A stretch of 64,000 bases of DNA from Micromonospora sp. WMMD980 (GCF_029626035.1 NZ_JARUBE010000003.1:6386001-6450000); one strand, 5' to 3'; shown: positions 33,121-43,087, numbered from the stretch's first letter. Made by a program: numbers and translations. Notes: generated from the letters alone by a model not told the origin.

Positions 33121-34539
33121 TCAGCCGGACGCGCCGCCGGTGAAGTTCCACGAGGACAGTCGCACCGCCGGCGCCTCCCACCAGGACCCGTCGGACCGGT
33201 CCGGCTGACGCACCGGCGACCGGCCCAGGCCGAGTACCCGCCCCGGGCCCAACGCGCGCGGATAGGACTCGGTGAACCGGAAGTCGCGCACCGCCCGGAC
33301 CGGCACACCGTCCTCGATCAGCCAGACGCCGTTGCGGGTCAGCCCGGTGACCACCAACTGCTTCGGATCCAGCACCCGCGTGTACCAGAAGTCGCTGACC
33401 AGCAACCCACGCCGCACGCCGGCGACCAGGGTGGCGGTGTCCGGGTCGCCCACCGCGCCGGTCACCCCCGCGCCCACCGCCCCGGCCGGACCGCCGGCGG
33501 TCACCCGCGCCGCCCGGTCCGCCGGCAGCAGGCGCACGTTGCGCGGGATCGGGCCGAAGGTCGACCCGCCGGGCATGCCGTGCCCGGTGGACCCGACACC
33601 CGCCTCGGCGCCGCTGCGCCGGTCGTGTGCCACCGCGCCGGTGGTGCCCGCCGTCACCAGGGGCAGCGCCCGTCGGGCCGTGCCCTCCAGGTCGAACGGC
33701 AGTGTCGAGCCGTGCAGCGGGTCGTCCACGAGCGTCACCGCCGGGTCGAACTGGACCGTGCCCGGCTCGGCGAAGGACTGGCGTTCGGCGTGCCGCTTGC
33801 CGTTGAAGCCGTACCAGGCGAGGTTCTGGAGCAGGTCGGCCCCCGCGGCCGGTTCGAGCACCACCTCGTAGCGCCCCGGCGGCAGCTCGACCGGGTCGGC
33901 GGCGGCGCGTGCCTTGGCCGCCGCGCGGGCGCCGAGCGCGGCGCCGTCCAGGTCGGTGAGGCGGTCGGCGCAGTGCCGGGCCACCCCGTCCGCGCCGCCG
34001 GCGCGGGCGATGCCGTCCATGGCCGCCTCGGCGGCCCGCCCCACCGTCGAGTGCCCGGCCGAGTTGGCGAACGCGCCGGACCGGTAGGACGTGCGGCAGT
34101 AGCCGGCCGCCTCCAACCCCTCGACCGCGTCCACGAACGCGCGCACCCGGGCGGCCCGTTCGTCCGGCGACGCGAACGCGGTCGCCTCGTCGAGCGCCGG
34201 GCCGGGCGGCACCGGAGCCGGCGTGGTGAGCCCCGGCCAGGCCGGGTCCGGCGGGACCAGCCGGGCCGCCACCCGGGTCCGCTCGACCAGCGCGGCCAGC
34301 CCCTCCGGGTCGACCTGGCTGCCGCCGCCGGTGGCCGTCCGGCCGTCGACGTGCAGCCGGAGCTGCACGGCGGTGCCGGACTCGGCCACGTTCTGGTGGA
34401 TGAACGAGTTGGCGAACCGGGTCAGGGCCAGGTCGGAGTGGGTCACCACCACCTCCGCCTCGGCGGCCGCGCCGGCCGCGCGCCGGACCAGCTCCACCAC
34501 GCGGGCCGCGAGATCCCGTTCGTCGCTTCGCTCGTTCAC
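33121..34539 (-). CDS. pmbA: PmbA/TldE-like metalloprotease subunit
   Basis: 472 residues from GTG 34539, in a GTGA overlap with tldD. N-terminal AVQLRLHVDGRTATGGG and C-terminal LLVSDFWYTRVLDPKQLVVTGLTRNGVWLIEDG are diagnostic of the TldE/PmbA half. This half lacks zinc ligands and forms the substrate chamber with TldD. The heterodimer degrades unfolded peptides and, in some bacteria, matures modified peptides such as microcin B17. No RiPP precursor is visible nearby. Confidence 0.92.
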   Translation of the reverse strand: MNERSDERDLAARVVELVRRAAGAAAEAEVVVTHSDLALTRFANSFIHQNVAESGTAVQLRLHVDGRTATGGGSQVDPEGLAALVERTRVAARLVPPDPAWPGLTTPAPVPPGPALDEATAFASPDERAARVRAFVDAVEGLEAAGYCRTSYRSGAFANSAGHSTVGRAAEAAMDGIARAGGADGVARHCADRLTDLDGAALGARAAAKARAAADPVELPPGRYEVVLEPAAGADLLQNLAWYGFNGKRHAERQSFAEPGTVQFDPAVTLVDDPLHGSTLPFDLEGTARRALPLVTAGTTGAVAHDRRSGAEAGVGSTGHGMPGGSTFGPIPRNVRLLPADRAARVTAGGPAGAVGAGVTGAVGDPDTATLVAGVRRGLLVSDFWYTRVLDPKQLVVTGLTRNGVWLIEDGVPVRAVRDFRFTESYPRALGPGRVLGLGRSPVRQPDRSDGSWWEAPAVRLSSWNFTGGASG

Positions 34540-35999
34540 GCGTGCACCCCCACGCGAACGCCGCGGAACCGGGCCGGCGCGGCTGGGTGGCCGGTGTGCC
34601 CGATCTGGCCCGGCTGCCCCTTGCCGCAGTTGGGGGTGCCCCAGGCGACCGTCTCCGAGGAGAGCATGTCCATCGAGCGCCAGAAGACCGGGCCGATCCC
34701 GGTGTAGGTCGGGTTGCGCAGCATCCGGCCCCGCCGGCCGTTGCGTATCTCCCAACCGACCTCGCAGCCGAACTGGAAGTTCAGCCGCTTGTCGTCGATC
34801 GACCAGGAGCGGTTGATGTCCATCAGCACCCCGTCGTCGGTGGCCGCGATGATCTCGTCGAGAGTGTGCGGGCCCGGTTCCAGGCCCACGTTCGTCATCC
34901 GCACCATCGGCAGCCGGGCCCAGCCGTCCGCGCGGACGCTCCCGCCGTAGCCCAGGCCGGCGACGGCGGCCGAATCCCGGCCGGCGAGCACACCGACCCA
35001 CCGCCCCTCGCGGACTGCGTCCCGGGCGACCGCCGGGGAGCCCTCGTCGTCGAAGCCGAAGCTGCCCAGCGCTCCCGGGATGGTCGGGTCGATGGTCACG
35101 TTCATCAGCTCGGAGCCGTAGCGCAGCGAGCCGAGGCGGGCCAGGTCGAGCCAGGAGGTGCCGGCGAAGGCCGCCTCCCAGCCGAGGATGCGGTCCAGCT
35201 CGATGGCGTGCCCGACCGACTCGTGGATCTGCAGCGCGAGCTGCTCGCCGCCGAGGATCAGGTCGGTCTCGCCGGCCGGGCACTCCGCTGCGGTGAGCAG
35301 CTCCCGCGACTCCTCGGCGACCCGGGCGGCGTGCGCGGCCAGGTCGAGCGAGGTGACCAGCTCCCAACCGGTGGTGCCGTACTGCCCGCGGTAGCTCGGG
35401 TAGGACCGCCGCTGCGTCTCGCCGTCGCCGATCGAGGTGGCCGAGATGCCGCCGCCGCACTCCCGGATGCGCTGGTCGATCCGGTGGCCCTCGCTGGAGA
35501 CGAACCACTTGGTGGTGTCCCAGATCTGGTAGAGCCCCTCGGCCAGGTCGGCGCCGTGCTCGCGCATCGTGGCGGTGGCGCCGACCAGCAGGTCGCCCTT
35601 GTCCGACAGCGGCACCCCGAGCGGATCGACGGCGCAGTCGGAGGCCCAGCTCGCCACCGCCGCGTCGACCGGCACCAGGTCGATCGGCGGGCCCGGGACC
35701 CGCGCGCTCGCCCGTGCGATCGCCGCGGCGCGCCGCCCGGCGTCGCGGGCCGCGGCGTCGGACAGCTCGGGTACGGCGTGGAAGCCCCAGCCGGAGCCGA
35801 CCAGGGCGCGCACCCCCAGGCCGACGCTCTCGTGCTGGGTCAGCTCCTCGACGTCGCCGTTGCGCGCCGACATCGACTCGTAGCGCCGGTGCATCACCCG
35901 CGCGTCCGCGTAGCGGGCTCCCGCGTCGAGGGCGGCCTGGACGGCGGCGGTGGCCGCGTCGAATCCCATGCGCCCGACCATAGGCGAGCGCACCGACAT
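34536..35999 (-). CDS. tldD: TldD-like metalloprotease, catalytic subunit
   Basis: 487 residues from ATG 35999; in-frame ATGs at 35981 and 35969 are alternatives. Zinc motif HESVGH at about 258-263 (HExxxH), followed by the GS.GFDDEG (GSFGFDDEGS) segment near 320 and a late FQFGCEVGWEI containing the Cys ligand. The catalytic partner of PmbA. Starts 3 bp after the stop of the upstream Uma2 gene, so the three genes may share a transcript. Confidence 0.93.
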   Translation of the reverse strand: MSVRSPMVGRMGFDAATAAVQAALDAGARYADARVMHRRYESMSARNGDVEELTQHESVGLGVRALVGSGWGFHAVPELSDAAARDAGRRAAAIARASARVPGPPIDLVPVDAAVASWASDCAVDPLGVPLSDKGDLLVGATATMREHGADLAEGLYQIWDTTKWFVSSEGHRIDQRIRECGGGISATSIGDGETQRRSYPSYRGQYGTTGWELVTSLDLAAHAARVAEESRELLTAAECPAGETDLILGGEQLALQIHESVGHAIELDRILGWEAAFAGTSWLDLARLGSLRYGSELMNVTIDPTIPGALGSFGFDDEGSPAVARDAVREGRWVGVLAGRDSAAVAGLGYGGSVRADGWARLPMVRMTNVGLEPGPHTLDEIIAATDDGVLMDINRSWSIDDKRLNFQFGCEVGWEIRNGRRGRMLRNPTYTGIGPVFWRSMDMLSSETVAWGTPNCGKGQPGQIGHTGHPAAPARFRGVRVGVHA

Positions 36000-36002
36000 C
36001 CG

Positions 36003-36551
36003 TCAGTCGAGCAGATCCTCCGGCCGGATCGCGACCCGGACGGGATCCGTCAGCTCCAGCGTCTCGCCCGCCTTGGTGACGGACCGCTCGACATAGTGTG
36101 CGCCCCGCCGTTGGTACAGGTGCATCGTCAGGGACTCCTGGTCGACGAGGAGGTACCACTCGATGCCGGCGGCCGCGTAGTAGTGCATCTTGAGCACCTT
36201 GTCGGTGGCGGCGTTGCTGGGGGAGATGATTTCGCAGACCAACCGGACACTGCTCGCCTCGATCACCGGAACGCAGAGGTCGACGTCTTCGACGATGGCG
36301 AGGTCCGGGATCGGGATCCGACCGGGCCTGAGCCGGACGCTTACCGCTTCCAGCACGCGGAGCCCGGCTTGGCGTACCGGTGTCCGTAGGGCGGCGCGCA
36401 GCTCGCCGGAGATGTTCTGATGCCGTGGGGTGGGACCTGGGGTCACGCAGAGGCTCCAGTCGAAGAGTTCGACGCGTTCCTGCGTCTCGCCGAGGGCGAG
36501 GTACTCCTCTTCTGTCCACGGGCCGTCGTGGCCGAACACCGCCGTGGTCAT
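36003..36551 (-). CDS. Uma2-family putative endonuclease (second copy)
   Basis: 182 residues from ATG 36551 (GAGAGG 5 nt upstream; GTG/ATG at 36566 less likely). TEEEYLALGE start, then IPIPDLAIVEDVD and RLVCEIISPSNAATDKVLKMHYYAAAGIEWYLLVD give the Uma2 PD-(D/E)XK core. Nuclease activity and function unproven. It is placed at the head of the tldD-pmbA run. Confidence 0.88.
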   Translation of the reverse strand: MTTAVFGHDGPWTEEEYLALGETQERVELFDWSLCVTPGPTPRHQNISGELRAALRTPVRQAGLRVLEAVSVRLRPGRIPIPDLAIVEDVDLCVPVIEASSVRLVCEIISPSNAATDKVLKMHYYAAAGIEWYLLVDQESLTMHLYQRRGAHYVERSVTKAGETLELTDPVRVAIRPEDLLD

Positions 36552-36602
36552 GGCTACCTCTCTCATGTCGGCGGGAATCGTCCCTTGGTCACCACGACCA
36601 TG

Positions 36603-36621
36603 GTCGCACCTTGGGTGCGAC
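36603..36621. promoter_or_regulatory. Hairpin/palindrome upstream of Uma2 gene
   Basis: GTCGCACC (36603-36610) and GGTGCGAC (36614-36621) with TTG between; it directly follows the palindrome CGACCATGGTCG. Two adjacent dyads 50-70 bp upstream of the Uma2 start could be operators. Confidence 0.4.
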
Positions 36622-36752
36622 GACGGGGCGGTGACGCCTAGTCGCGATGGTGAATGTCCCAGGTGACGGACTGCGGGTCGGAAACCCAGTCGTTACGCTC
36701 TGACCGCTGACAGCCCGAGTTTTGTAGCTTATTTTCGCCTCCAGAGGTTTCC

Positions 36753-36767
36753 TGTAGGTTCCCTACA
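36753..36767 (+). promoter_or_regulatory. TGTAGG-TTC-CCTACA inverted repeat before peptide ABC operon
   Basis: Perfect 6-bp arms with a 3-bp centre, ending about 6 bp before the GAGGAGGAGG ribosome site of the first gene. A possible promoter (CTGACA at 36707, TTATTT at 36729, 16-bp spacer) lies upstream, so a bound repressor here would block the transcript. Confidence 0.5.
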
Positions 36768-36787
36768 TCACCGAGGAGGAGGCGGTC

Positions 36788-37891
36788 ATGGGCAGGTCGG
36801 AGGCGGTGCCGTCCGGGGAGCCGGACCGCTCGGAGGTGCCGGAGCAGCGCTCCGGCGAAGCGCCCTATCTCCAGGTCAGGGACCTGCGGGTGCGCTTCGA
36901 GACCGAGGACGGCGTGGTCAGGGCCGTGGACGGGGTGTCGTTCGCCGTCGAGCGTGGCCGCACGCTGGGGATCGTGGGGGAGTCGGGTTCCGGTAAGAGC
37001 GTGACGTCGTTGGCGATCCTCGGTCTGCATCACTCGAAGCGGGCGTCGATCACCGGGGAGATCGCGGTGGGTGGTCGTCAGCTCGTCGGCCTGCCCGACG
37101 AGGAGGTGCGGCGGCTGCGCGGTCGGGACATGGCGATGATCTTCCAGGATCCGTTGTCGGCGTTGCACCCGTACTACACGGTCGGGAAGCAGATCGCGGA
37201 GGCGTACCGGGTGCACCATCCGAGGGTCGGGAAGCGGGAGGCGCGCACCCGGGCGGTGGACATGCTGAACCGGGTCGGCATCCCGCAGCCGGCGAAGCGG
37301 TTCGAGCAGTACCCGCACGAGTTCTCGGGTGGGATGCGGCAGCGGGCGATGATCGCGATGGCGCTGGTCAACGACCCCGACCTGCTGATCGCCGACGAGC
37401 CGACCACGGCGTTGGACGTGACCGTGCAGGCGCAGATCCTGGACCTGCTCAGCGACCTCCAAGAGGAGTTCCGCTCGGCGATCATCCTGATCACCCACGA
37501 CCTGGGCGTGGTCAGCCAGGTGGCCGACGACGTGCTCGTCATGTACGGCGGTCGGGCGGTGGAGCACGGCAGCGTGACGCAGGTGTTGCGGCGGCCGCAG
37601 CATCCGTACACCTGGGGGTTGTTGTCGTCGGTGCCCTCGCTGCACGGCGACGCGGACGCGGACCTGGTGCCGATCCCCGGTAACCCGCCGTCGCTGATCA
37701 ACCTGCCGTCGGGGTGCGCGTTCCATCCCCGCTGCCGTTACGCCGACGTCAACGGCGACCGCTCCCGCACGGAGGTGCCCGAGCTGCGCGCCGCCGGCCA
37801 GCCGGGGCACCGGGTGGCGTGTCACCTGTCCGCCGAGGAGCGCACCCGCCTCTCCCGGCAGGACGTCGCCCGGACGGGAGTGGCCCGATGA
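36788..37891 (+). CDS. Peptide/nickel-type ABC uptake ATPase (OppD/DppD-like)
   Basis: 367 residues from ATG 36788 with GAGGAGGAGG upstream. Walker A GESGSGKS, signature [12 protein letters not shown], Walker [13 protein letters not shown], then the oligopeptide-transporter C-terminal region starting [21 protein letters not shown]. That region usually has four Cys able to hold a 4Fe-4S cluster; here only three are present, because the CRYAD...C position reads NGDRSRTEV. Coupled by ATGA overlap to the second ATPase. Expected to power uptake of peptides or similar solutes. Confidence 0.93.
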   Translation: MGRSEAVPSGEPDRSEVPEQRSGEAPYLQVRDLRVRFETEDGVVRAVDGVSFAVERGRTLGIVGESGSGKSVTSLAILGLHHSKRASITGEIAVGGRQLVGLPDEEVRRLRGRDMAMIFQDPLSALHPYYTVGKQIAEAYRVHHPRVGKREARTRAVDMLNRVGIPQPAKRFEQYPHEFSGGMRQRAMIAMALVNDPDLLIADEPTTALDVTVQAQILDLLSDLQEEFRSAIILITHDLGVVSQVADDVLVMYGGRAVEHGSVTQVLRRPQHPYTWGLLSSVPSLHGDADADLVPIPGNPPSLINLPSGCAFHPRCRYADVNGDRSRTEVPELRAAGQPGHRVACHLSAEERTRLSRQDVARTGVAR

Positions 37892-39021
37892 ACGCCGACC
37901 CGAGCGCGGGCCAGCCGGCCGCGACCGAGGCGTCGCCCGCGGCGTCGTCGGAGGCCGAGCCGCTGCTGCGTGTGCGCGGGTTGACCAAGCACTTCCCGGT
38001 GCGTGAGGGCTTCCGCGCCAGGGGGGCGGTGCGGGCGGTCGACGGGCTGGACTTCGACGTGCGCCCCGGCGAGACCCTCGGCCTGGTCGGGGAGTCCGGC
38101 TGCGGTAAGACCACCACCGGGCGGATGCTGGTCCGGCTGCTGGAACCCACCGCCGGCAGCATCACCTTCGCCGGCCGCGACATCACCCACGCCGGCCGCC
38201 GGGACCTACGCGCCCTGCGCCAGGACCTGCAAATCATCTTCCAGGACCCCTACGCCTCGCTGAACCCCCGCCACACCGTCGGACGGATCGTGGCCATGCC
38301 GTTGCAGGTCAACAACATCAGCCCACCCGGCGGGATCAAACGCCGCGTGCAGGAGTTGCTGGAGTTGGTCGGGCTCAACCCCGAGCACTACAACCGCTAC
38401 CCCCACGAGTTCTCCGGCGGGCAACGCCAACGCATCGGCATCGCCCGCGCCCTCGCGTTGAAGCCGAAGCTCATCGTCGCCGACGAACCCGTCTCCGCGT
38501 TGGACGTCTCCATCCAGGCCCAGGTCATCAACCTGCTACGCGACCTGCAACGCGACCTCGACCTGGCGTTCGTGTTCATCGCCCACGACCTTGCCGTCAT
38601 CCGCCACTTCTGCCACCGCGTCGCCGTCATGTACCTCGGCAAAATCGTCGAGATCGGCGACCGCGACACCATCTACACCCACCCGCAACACCCCTACACC
38701 CGAGCCCTGCTCTCGGCCATCCCCGACGTCACCACCCTCGGCCCCGCCGGCCGCATCCGCCTCACCGGCGACGTCCCCACCCCGCTCAACCCACCGTCCG
38801 GCTGCCGCTTCCGCACCCGCTGCTGGAAAGCCACCGACCACTGCGCCACCGAAGAACCCACCCTCACCACCCGCGACGGCGGCACCCAACACACCGCCTG
38901 CCACCACCCGGAGAACGGGCCCGCTGACGCCGGTGCGCCCGCGACGGTCGGCGGCGACGCCGTCCAACCGGCGGGGGTCGGCGGCGGCGACAACCCGCAA
39001 CTGAAGGAGGTGGCGGAATGA
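37888..39021 (+). CDS. Peptide/nickel-type ABC uptake ATPase (OppF/DppF-like)
   Basis: 377 residues from ATG 37888 (upstream open frame is shadow). Walker [10 protein letters not shown], signature [15 protein letters not shown], Walker [14 protein letters not shown]-terminal Cys motif [15 protein letters not shown] plus a later TACHH: four Cys, unlike its partner. The 3' two thirds are visibly C-rich in third positions with many CAC, CAA and CCC codons, while the preceding ATPase is G-rich, which may reflect recombination. A Gly/Asp/Ala-rich tail of about 40 residues follows the family domain. Confidence 0.93.
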   Translation: MNADPSAGQPAATEASPAASSEAEPLLRVRGLTKHFPVREGFRARGAVRAVDGLDFDVRPGETLGLVGESGCGKTTTGRMLVRLLEPTAGSITFAGRDITHAGRRDLRALRQDLQIIFQDPYASLNPRHTVGRIVAMPLQVNNISPPGGIKRRVQELLELVGLNPEHYNRYPHEFSGGQRQRIGIARALALKPKLIVADEPVSALDVSIQAQVINLLRDLQRDLDLAFVFIAHDLAVIRHFCHRVAVMYLGKIVEIGDRDTIYTHPQHPYTRALLSAIPDVTTLGPAGRIRLTGDVPTPLNPPSGCRFRTRCWKATDHCATEEPTLTTRDGGTQHTACHHPENGPADAGAPATVGGDAVQPAGVGGGDNPQLKEVAE

Positions 39022-40025
39022 GTCTCTCCCCGGTCGAGGGCGTAGCGCTCGCGGAGATCGAGTCCCCCGGTGAGGGGGACGAGCGCCGGAACAAGGAGTT
39101 CGTCGGTCGCTCACCCGGTCAGCTCGCGCTGGCGCGGCTCCGGCGGGACCGCACCGCCATGGTCAGCGGCGCGTTGCTCGTCTTCTTCGTGCTGGTCGCG
39201 CTGGCCGTGCCGCTGATCCAGGCGCTGTACGGGGTGGGCCCGAAGGAGCAGTTCCAGAGCCGCCTCGACGGCTACGGCATGCCGTTGGGCTACGCCGGCG
39301 GCGTCACCGGCGAGCACTGGTTCGGCCTGGAGCCCGGTCTGGGCCGGGACATCTTCATCCGGATGGTGCACGGCCTGCGGACGTCGTTGTTCATCGCGTT
39401 CGCCGCCGCCGTGCTGACCGCGGTGATCGGCGTGACGCTGGGTACGCTCGCCGGCTACCTCGGCGGCTGGCTGGACTCGGTGATCAACTGGATCACCGAC
39501 CTGACCCTGGCCATGCCGTTCCTGATCATCGCGCTGGCGCTGATGCCGACCGTCGCGCTGCGCTTCTACGGCCAGCGGGAGGCCGTCCCGGCGTACTTCC
39601 AGATCGGTGTGCTCATCGCGATCTTCGCGCTGTTCGGCTGGACCAGCACGGCCCGGCTGGTGCGCGGTCAGATCATCGCGTTGCGCGAGCGCGAGTTCGT
39701 GGAGGCGGCCCGGGCCAGCGGCGCCGGGTTGGGGCACATGCTGTTCCGCCAGTTGCTGCCGAACGTCTGGGCGCCGATCCTGGTGGCCTTCTCGCTCGCG
39801 GTTCCGCAATACATCACCAGCGAGGCGGCGCTGTCGTTCATCGGCGTCGGCCTGACGGATGAGACGCCGAGCTTCGGGCGGATGATCTACCGCAGCCTCG
39901 ACTACCTGCAGACCGATCCGTCGTACGTGTTCTTCCCCGGCATCACGATCTTCGCGCTCGTGCTCGCCTTCAACCTCTTCGGCGACGCGCTGCGCGACGC
40001 GCTCGACCCGAAGTCGTCCCGGTAG
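39018..40025 (+). CDS. Peptide-type ABC permease (OppC/DppC-like)
   Basis: 335 residues; ATGA overlap with the ATPase before it. N-terminal cytoplasmic region with [21 protein letters not shown], then about six membrane helices. The EAA coupling loop reads [24 protein letters not shown]. Includes the extra extracytoplasmic domain typical of OppC ([15 protein letters not shown]). Forms the channel with the permease at 40037. Confidence 0.93.
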   Translation: MSLSPVEGVALAEIESPGEGDERRNKEFVGRSPGQLALARLRRDRTAMVSGALLVFFVLVALAVPLIQALYGVGPKEQFQSRLDGYGMPLGYAGGVTGEHWFGLEPGLGRDIFIRMVHGLRTSLFIAFAAAVLTAVIGVTLGTLAGYLGGWLDSVINWITDLTLAMPFLIIALALMPTVALRFYGQREAVPAYFQIGVLIAIFALFGWTSTARLVRGQIIALREREFVEAARASGAGLGHMLFRQLLPNVWAPILVAFSLAVPQYITSEAALSFIGVGLTDETPSFGRMIYRSLDYLQTDPSYVFFPGITIFALVLAFNLFGDALRDALDPKSSR

Positions 40026-40036
40026 GAGGCCGACCC

Positions 40037-41023
40037 ATGACGCGTTTCCTCGTCCGCCGGCTGCTCTCGGCCGCGCTCACCCTGTTCGCGGTGAGCGTGC
40101 TCAGCTTCCTGATGTTCTTCGCCCTGCCGCGTGACCCGGTGACCGGGATGTGCCCGAAGAACTGCAACCCGGAGCGGCTGGAGCGGGTGCGGCAGGAGCT
40201 GGGCCTGCGCGACCCGCTGATCAGCCAGTACGCCGGTTACATGAAGGGCATCGTCACCGGCCGGGATCTGGGCAGCGCCCAGGGTGGCCGCTGCGACGCG
40301 CCCTGCCTCGGCTGGTCGTACGTCTCCAACGAGGCGGTGTCGGACACCATCGCCCGGGTGTTGCCGGTGACGCTGAGCATCGTCATCCCGGCGGCGGTCC
40401 TGTGGCTGCTGCTCGGGGTCGGGCTCGGCATGCTCTCGGCGCTGCGCCGGGGCAGTTGGTTGGACCGGGCGGCGATCGGCTTCTCGCTGACCGGCGCCTC
40501 GTTGCAGCTCTACTTCGTCGGCGCGGTGCTGCTCATCGTCTTCGTCTACAACCTGCGGTTGCTGCCGGTGCCGAGCTACACCTCGTTGTTCGACAATCCG
40601 TTGAAGTGGAGCAGCGGGCTGGTGCTGGCCTGGGTGGCGCTGGCCTTCCTCTTCTCCGCCATCTACGCCCGGCTGTCCCGGGCACAGATGTTGGAGACGC
40701 TGTCGGAGGACTTCGTCCGCACCGCGCGGGCCAAGGGGCTGGCCAAACGCTCGGTGTACGGGCGGCACGCGCTGCGCGCCGCGATCACGCCGGTGGTGAC
40801 CATCGCCGGCCTGGACGTGGGCGGGGCGCTGGGTGGGACGGTGATCACCGAGACGACGTTCGGTCTGAACGGGATGGGGCGTACCGCTGTCGACGCGGTC
40901 CGCTCGGGAGACCTGCCGACCATCATGGCGACCGTGTTGATCGCGGCGGTCTTCGTGGTGTTGGCGAACGTGGTGGTGGACCTGCTCTACGCGGTGATCG
41001 ACCCGCGGGTGCGGCTCGGCTGA
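40037..41023 (+). CDS. Peptide-type ABC permease (OppB/DppB-like)
   Basis: 328 residues from ATG 40037, GGAGG upstream. Starts FLVRRLLSAALTLFAVSVLSFLMF, the classical OppB first helix; about six helices in all; EAA loop DFVRTARAKGLAKRSVYGRHALR. Four Cys in the first external loop (MCPKNC and RCDAPC) could form disulfides, which is not usual for the family. It follows OppC, the reverse of the common B-then-C order. Confidence 0.92.
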   Translation: MTRFLVRRLLSAALTLFAVSVLSFLMFFALPRDPVTGMCPKNCNPERLERVRQELGLRDPLISQYAGYMKGIVTGRDLGSAQGGRCDAPCLGWSYVSNEAVSDTIARVLPVTLSIVIPAAVLWLLLGVGLGMLSALRRGSWLDRAAIGFSLTGASLQLYFVGAVLLIVFVYNLRLLPVPSYTSLFDNPLKWSSGLVLAWVALAFLFSAIYARLSRAQMLETLSEDFVRTARAKGLAKRSVYGRHALRAAITPVVTIAGLDVGGALGGTVITETTFGLNGMGRTAVDAVRSGDLPTIMATVLIAAVFVVLANVVVDLLYAVIDPRVRLG

Positions 41024-41131
41024 ACCGCGACGAAATTTATCGACAACTGTTACCCAACTTGTAGTTTTTCTTCTTTACGATCCTCGGGACGTCGGCGGAT
41101 GCGCTCGGCGAACGGGTGGAGGAGGTAGGAC

Positions 41132-42874
41132 ATGCGACCACGCGCAGCGGCCGCCGCGGGCGGTGCCATCGCACTGGTTGTGGCACTCGGCGCCTGCTCG
41201 GAGAACACGGGCGAAGGCACCAAGGTGGACACCAACCGGCAGCAGACCGGGGTCATCGCGACCGACCCCAAGGACTCACAGGGGCCGGCCGCCGAGATCG
41301 ACGGCGCGGCCAAGGGCGGGACGTTCACCATCATCCGGGAGACCCCCATCTCCCACCTGGACCCGCAGCGGACGTACTCGTTCGCCGGTCTGATGGCCAG
41401 CCCGCTCTTCGCCCGCTACCTGACCACCTGGAAGGACGACGGCAAGGGCGGCCTGGTCCTGGTGGGCGACCTGGCCGAGACGCCGGGCACGAACGTCGAC
41501 AACGACTGCAAGGTCTGGGAGTTCAAGGTCAAGGACGGGGTGAAGTTCGAGGACGGCAGCCCGATCACCGCCAAGGAGATCGCGTACGGCATCGCCCGCT
41601 CCTTCGACCCGGACCTCACCAGCGGCCCGACCTACATCCAGGAGTGGCTGGCCGACACCCCGCAGTACGACACCAAGTGGGACTTCAAGAAGAACAAGAC
41701 GTCGCTGCCGCCGGGCCTGACCACGCCGGACGACAAGACGCTCCGGTTCGAGTTCGCCAAGCCGCGCTGCGACCTGCCGTTCGCGGTCTCGCTGCCCACC
41801 ACGGCGCCGCTGAAGCCGGAGAAGGACACCGGGGTCAACCTGGACCAGAGGCCGTTCTCGTCCGGTCCCTACAAGATCGCCAAGAACCAGGTGGGCGTCC
41901 AGCTCACGCTGGACCGCAACCCGAACTGGGACGCGAAGACCGACCCGGTGCGCCACCAGTACCCAGACCAGTTCGTCTGGACCTTCGGCCCGACCCAGGA
42001 CGCCGCCAACAACCGGGTGATCGCCGACAACGGCGCGGACCAGAGCGCGCTGGCGTTCAACTCGGTGCCGCCGGCGCTGGTCGCCAAGGTGGCCGGTGAC
42101 CCGGCGCTGAAGTCCCGCACGCTGCTGTCCCCGACCCCGAGCGCCAACCAGCTCGTGATCAACACCCAGCGGGTCAAGGACCTGAAGATCCGCCAGGCGC
42201 TCAACTACGCGATCGACCGGGAGGGCCTGGTCAAGGCGCTCGGCGGCCAGACCGTCGCCCAGCCGATGACCACCCTGATGCCGCCGTCGACCATCGGCTA
42301 CAAGGCGTACGACGCCTATCCGGCGGGCGCCAACGGCAACCCGGACAAGGCGAAGGAACTGCTCGGCGGCCAGACGCCGGAGCTGGTCCTCGGCGTCGCG
42401 GACAACACCGACGAGCAGCAGATCGCGGTCCAGCTCAAGGGCAACCTGGAGCGCGCCGGCTTCAAGATCACCGTCCGGAACATCCCGGACGACGCGAAGC
42501 TGGACGAGGTCAAGAAGAAGGACAACCCCTGGGACCTCTACATCGGCAACTGGGCCGCCGACTGGCCGAGCGGCGCCTCGATCCTGCCGGTGCTCTACGA
42601 CGGCCGCACCATCAAGGCCGAGGGCAACAGCAACTCGTCCTACTTCAACGACGACAAGATCAACGCCGAGATGGACCGGATCCTGGCCATGCCCCCGGCC
42701 GACCAGGGCCCGGAGTGGGGCAAGCTGGATGAGCGGATCATGAAGGAGTTCGCGCCGGTGGTGCCGCTCTACGTCGACGTGGCGTACAACGTGCACGGCT
42801 CCAAGGCCGGCGGCGTCTTCATCTCGTCCGTCTTCGGCTACCCGAACTTCGTCAACGCGTTCGTCAAGCAGTAA
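41132..42874 (+). CDS. Family 5 extracellular solute-binding lipoprotein
   Basis: 580 residues. Lipoprotein signal with ALGAC and Cys22 as the anchor. SBP_bac_5 features: HLDPQRTYSFAGLMASPLF, LAETP...WEFKVKDGVKFEDGSPITAKEIAYG and later IRQALNYAIDREGLVKALGGQ. Binds peptides or similar solutes outside the membrane for the upstream transporter. It comes last in the operon, after a 108-bp AT-rich gap (41024-41131) that may contain its own promoter or a processing site, allowing higher expression than the ATPases. Ended by a strong hairpin. Confidence 0.95.
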   Translation: MRPRAAAAAGGAIALVVALGACSENTGEGTKVDTNRQQTGVIATDPKDSQGPAAEIDGAAKGGTFTIIRETPISHLDPQRTYSFAGLMASPLFARYLTTWKDDGKGGLVLVGDLAETPGTNVDNDCKVWEFKVKDGVKFEDGSPITAKEIAYGIARSFDPDLTSGPTYIQEWLADTPQYDTKWDFKKNKTSLPPGLTTPDDKTLRFEFAKPRCDLPFAVSLPTTAPLKPEKDTGVNLDQRPFSSGPYKIAKNQVGVQLTLDRNPNWDAKTDPVRHQYPDQFVWTFGPTQDAANNRVIADNGADQSALAFNSVPPALVAKVAGDPALKSRTLLSPTPSANQLVINTQRVKDLKIRQALNYAIDREGLVKALGGQTVAQPMTTLMPPSTIGYKAYDAYPAGANGNPDKAKELLGGQTPELVLGVADNTDEQQIAVQLKGNLERAGFKITVRNIPDDAKLDEVKKKDNPWDLYIGNWAADWPSGASILPVLYDGRTIKAEGNSNSSYFNDDKINAEMDRILAMPPADQGPEWGKLDERIMKEFAPVVPLYVDVAYNVHGSKAGGVFISSVFGYPNFVNAFVKQ

Positions 42875-42890
42875 CGCCCACGATCTCGTC

Positions 42891-42935
42891 CGGCTGAGCC
42901 CCGGACCGGCGCTGGTGCCGGCCGGGGCTCAGCCG
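42891..42935 (+). terminator. Strong hairpin after solute-binding protein gene
   Basis: CGGCTGAGCCCCGG and CCGGGGCTCAGCCG pair perfectly, extended by CCGGC/GCCGG, with a short loop. Terminates the peptide transporter operon. Confidence 0.8.
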
Positions 42936-42958
42936 TTTGCGGAGTCCGGGTCTCGGGC

Positions 42959-43087
42959 CTACTCCTCGTCGTCTGCCGGCCGGGGTGGTCGGTGGTCCCG
43001 GATGTAGCGCTCGACGTCCCGCTTGAGCCAGACCGCGCCGACCGACTGGGTCCGGCACCTGACGGTCACCCGCAGCCGGATCCGCCA
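42959..43087 (-). pseudogene. Remnant of a small HTH/excisionase-like protein
   Basis: A minus-strand frame ending TAG at 42959-42961 reads VTVRCRTQSVGAVWLKRDVERYIRDHRPPRPADDEE. The VGAVWLKRDVERYIRDHRP part resembles the end of small actinobacterial helix-turn-helix proteins that close with a V.W...DV..W...HRP pattern. The N-terminal helix-turn-helix is absent: upstream codons in this frame (GHESTW...) do not look like it, and no good start exists. Probably a decayed 3' fragment. Confidence 0.35.

Noticed and set aside
34536..35999. A RiPP maturation locus suggested by TldD/PmbA
   Set aside because: No precursor peptide or modifying enzyme lies near; TldD/PmbA are housekeeping in many actinomycetes.
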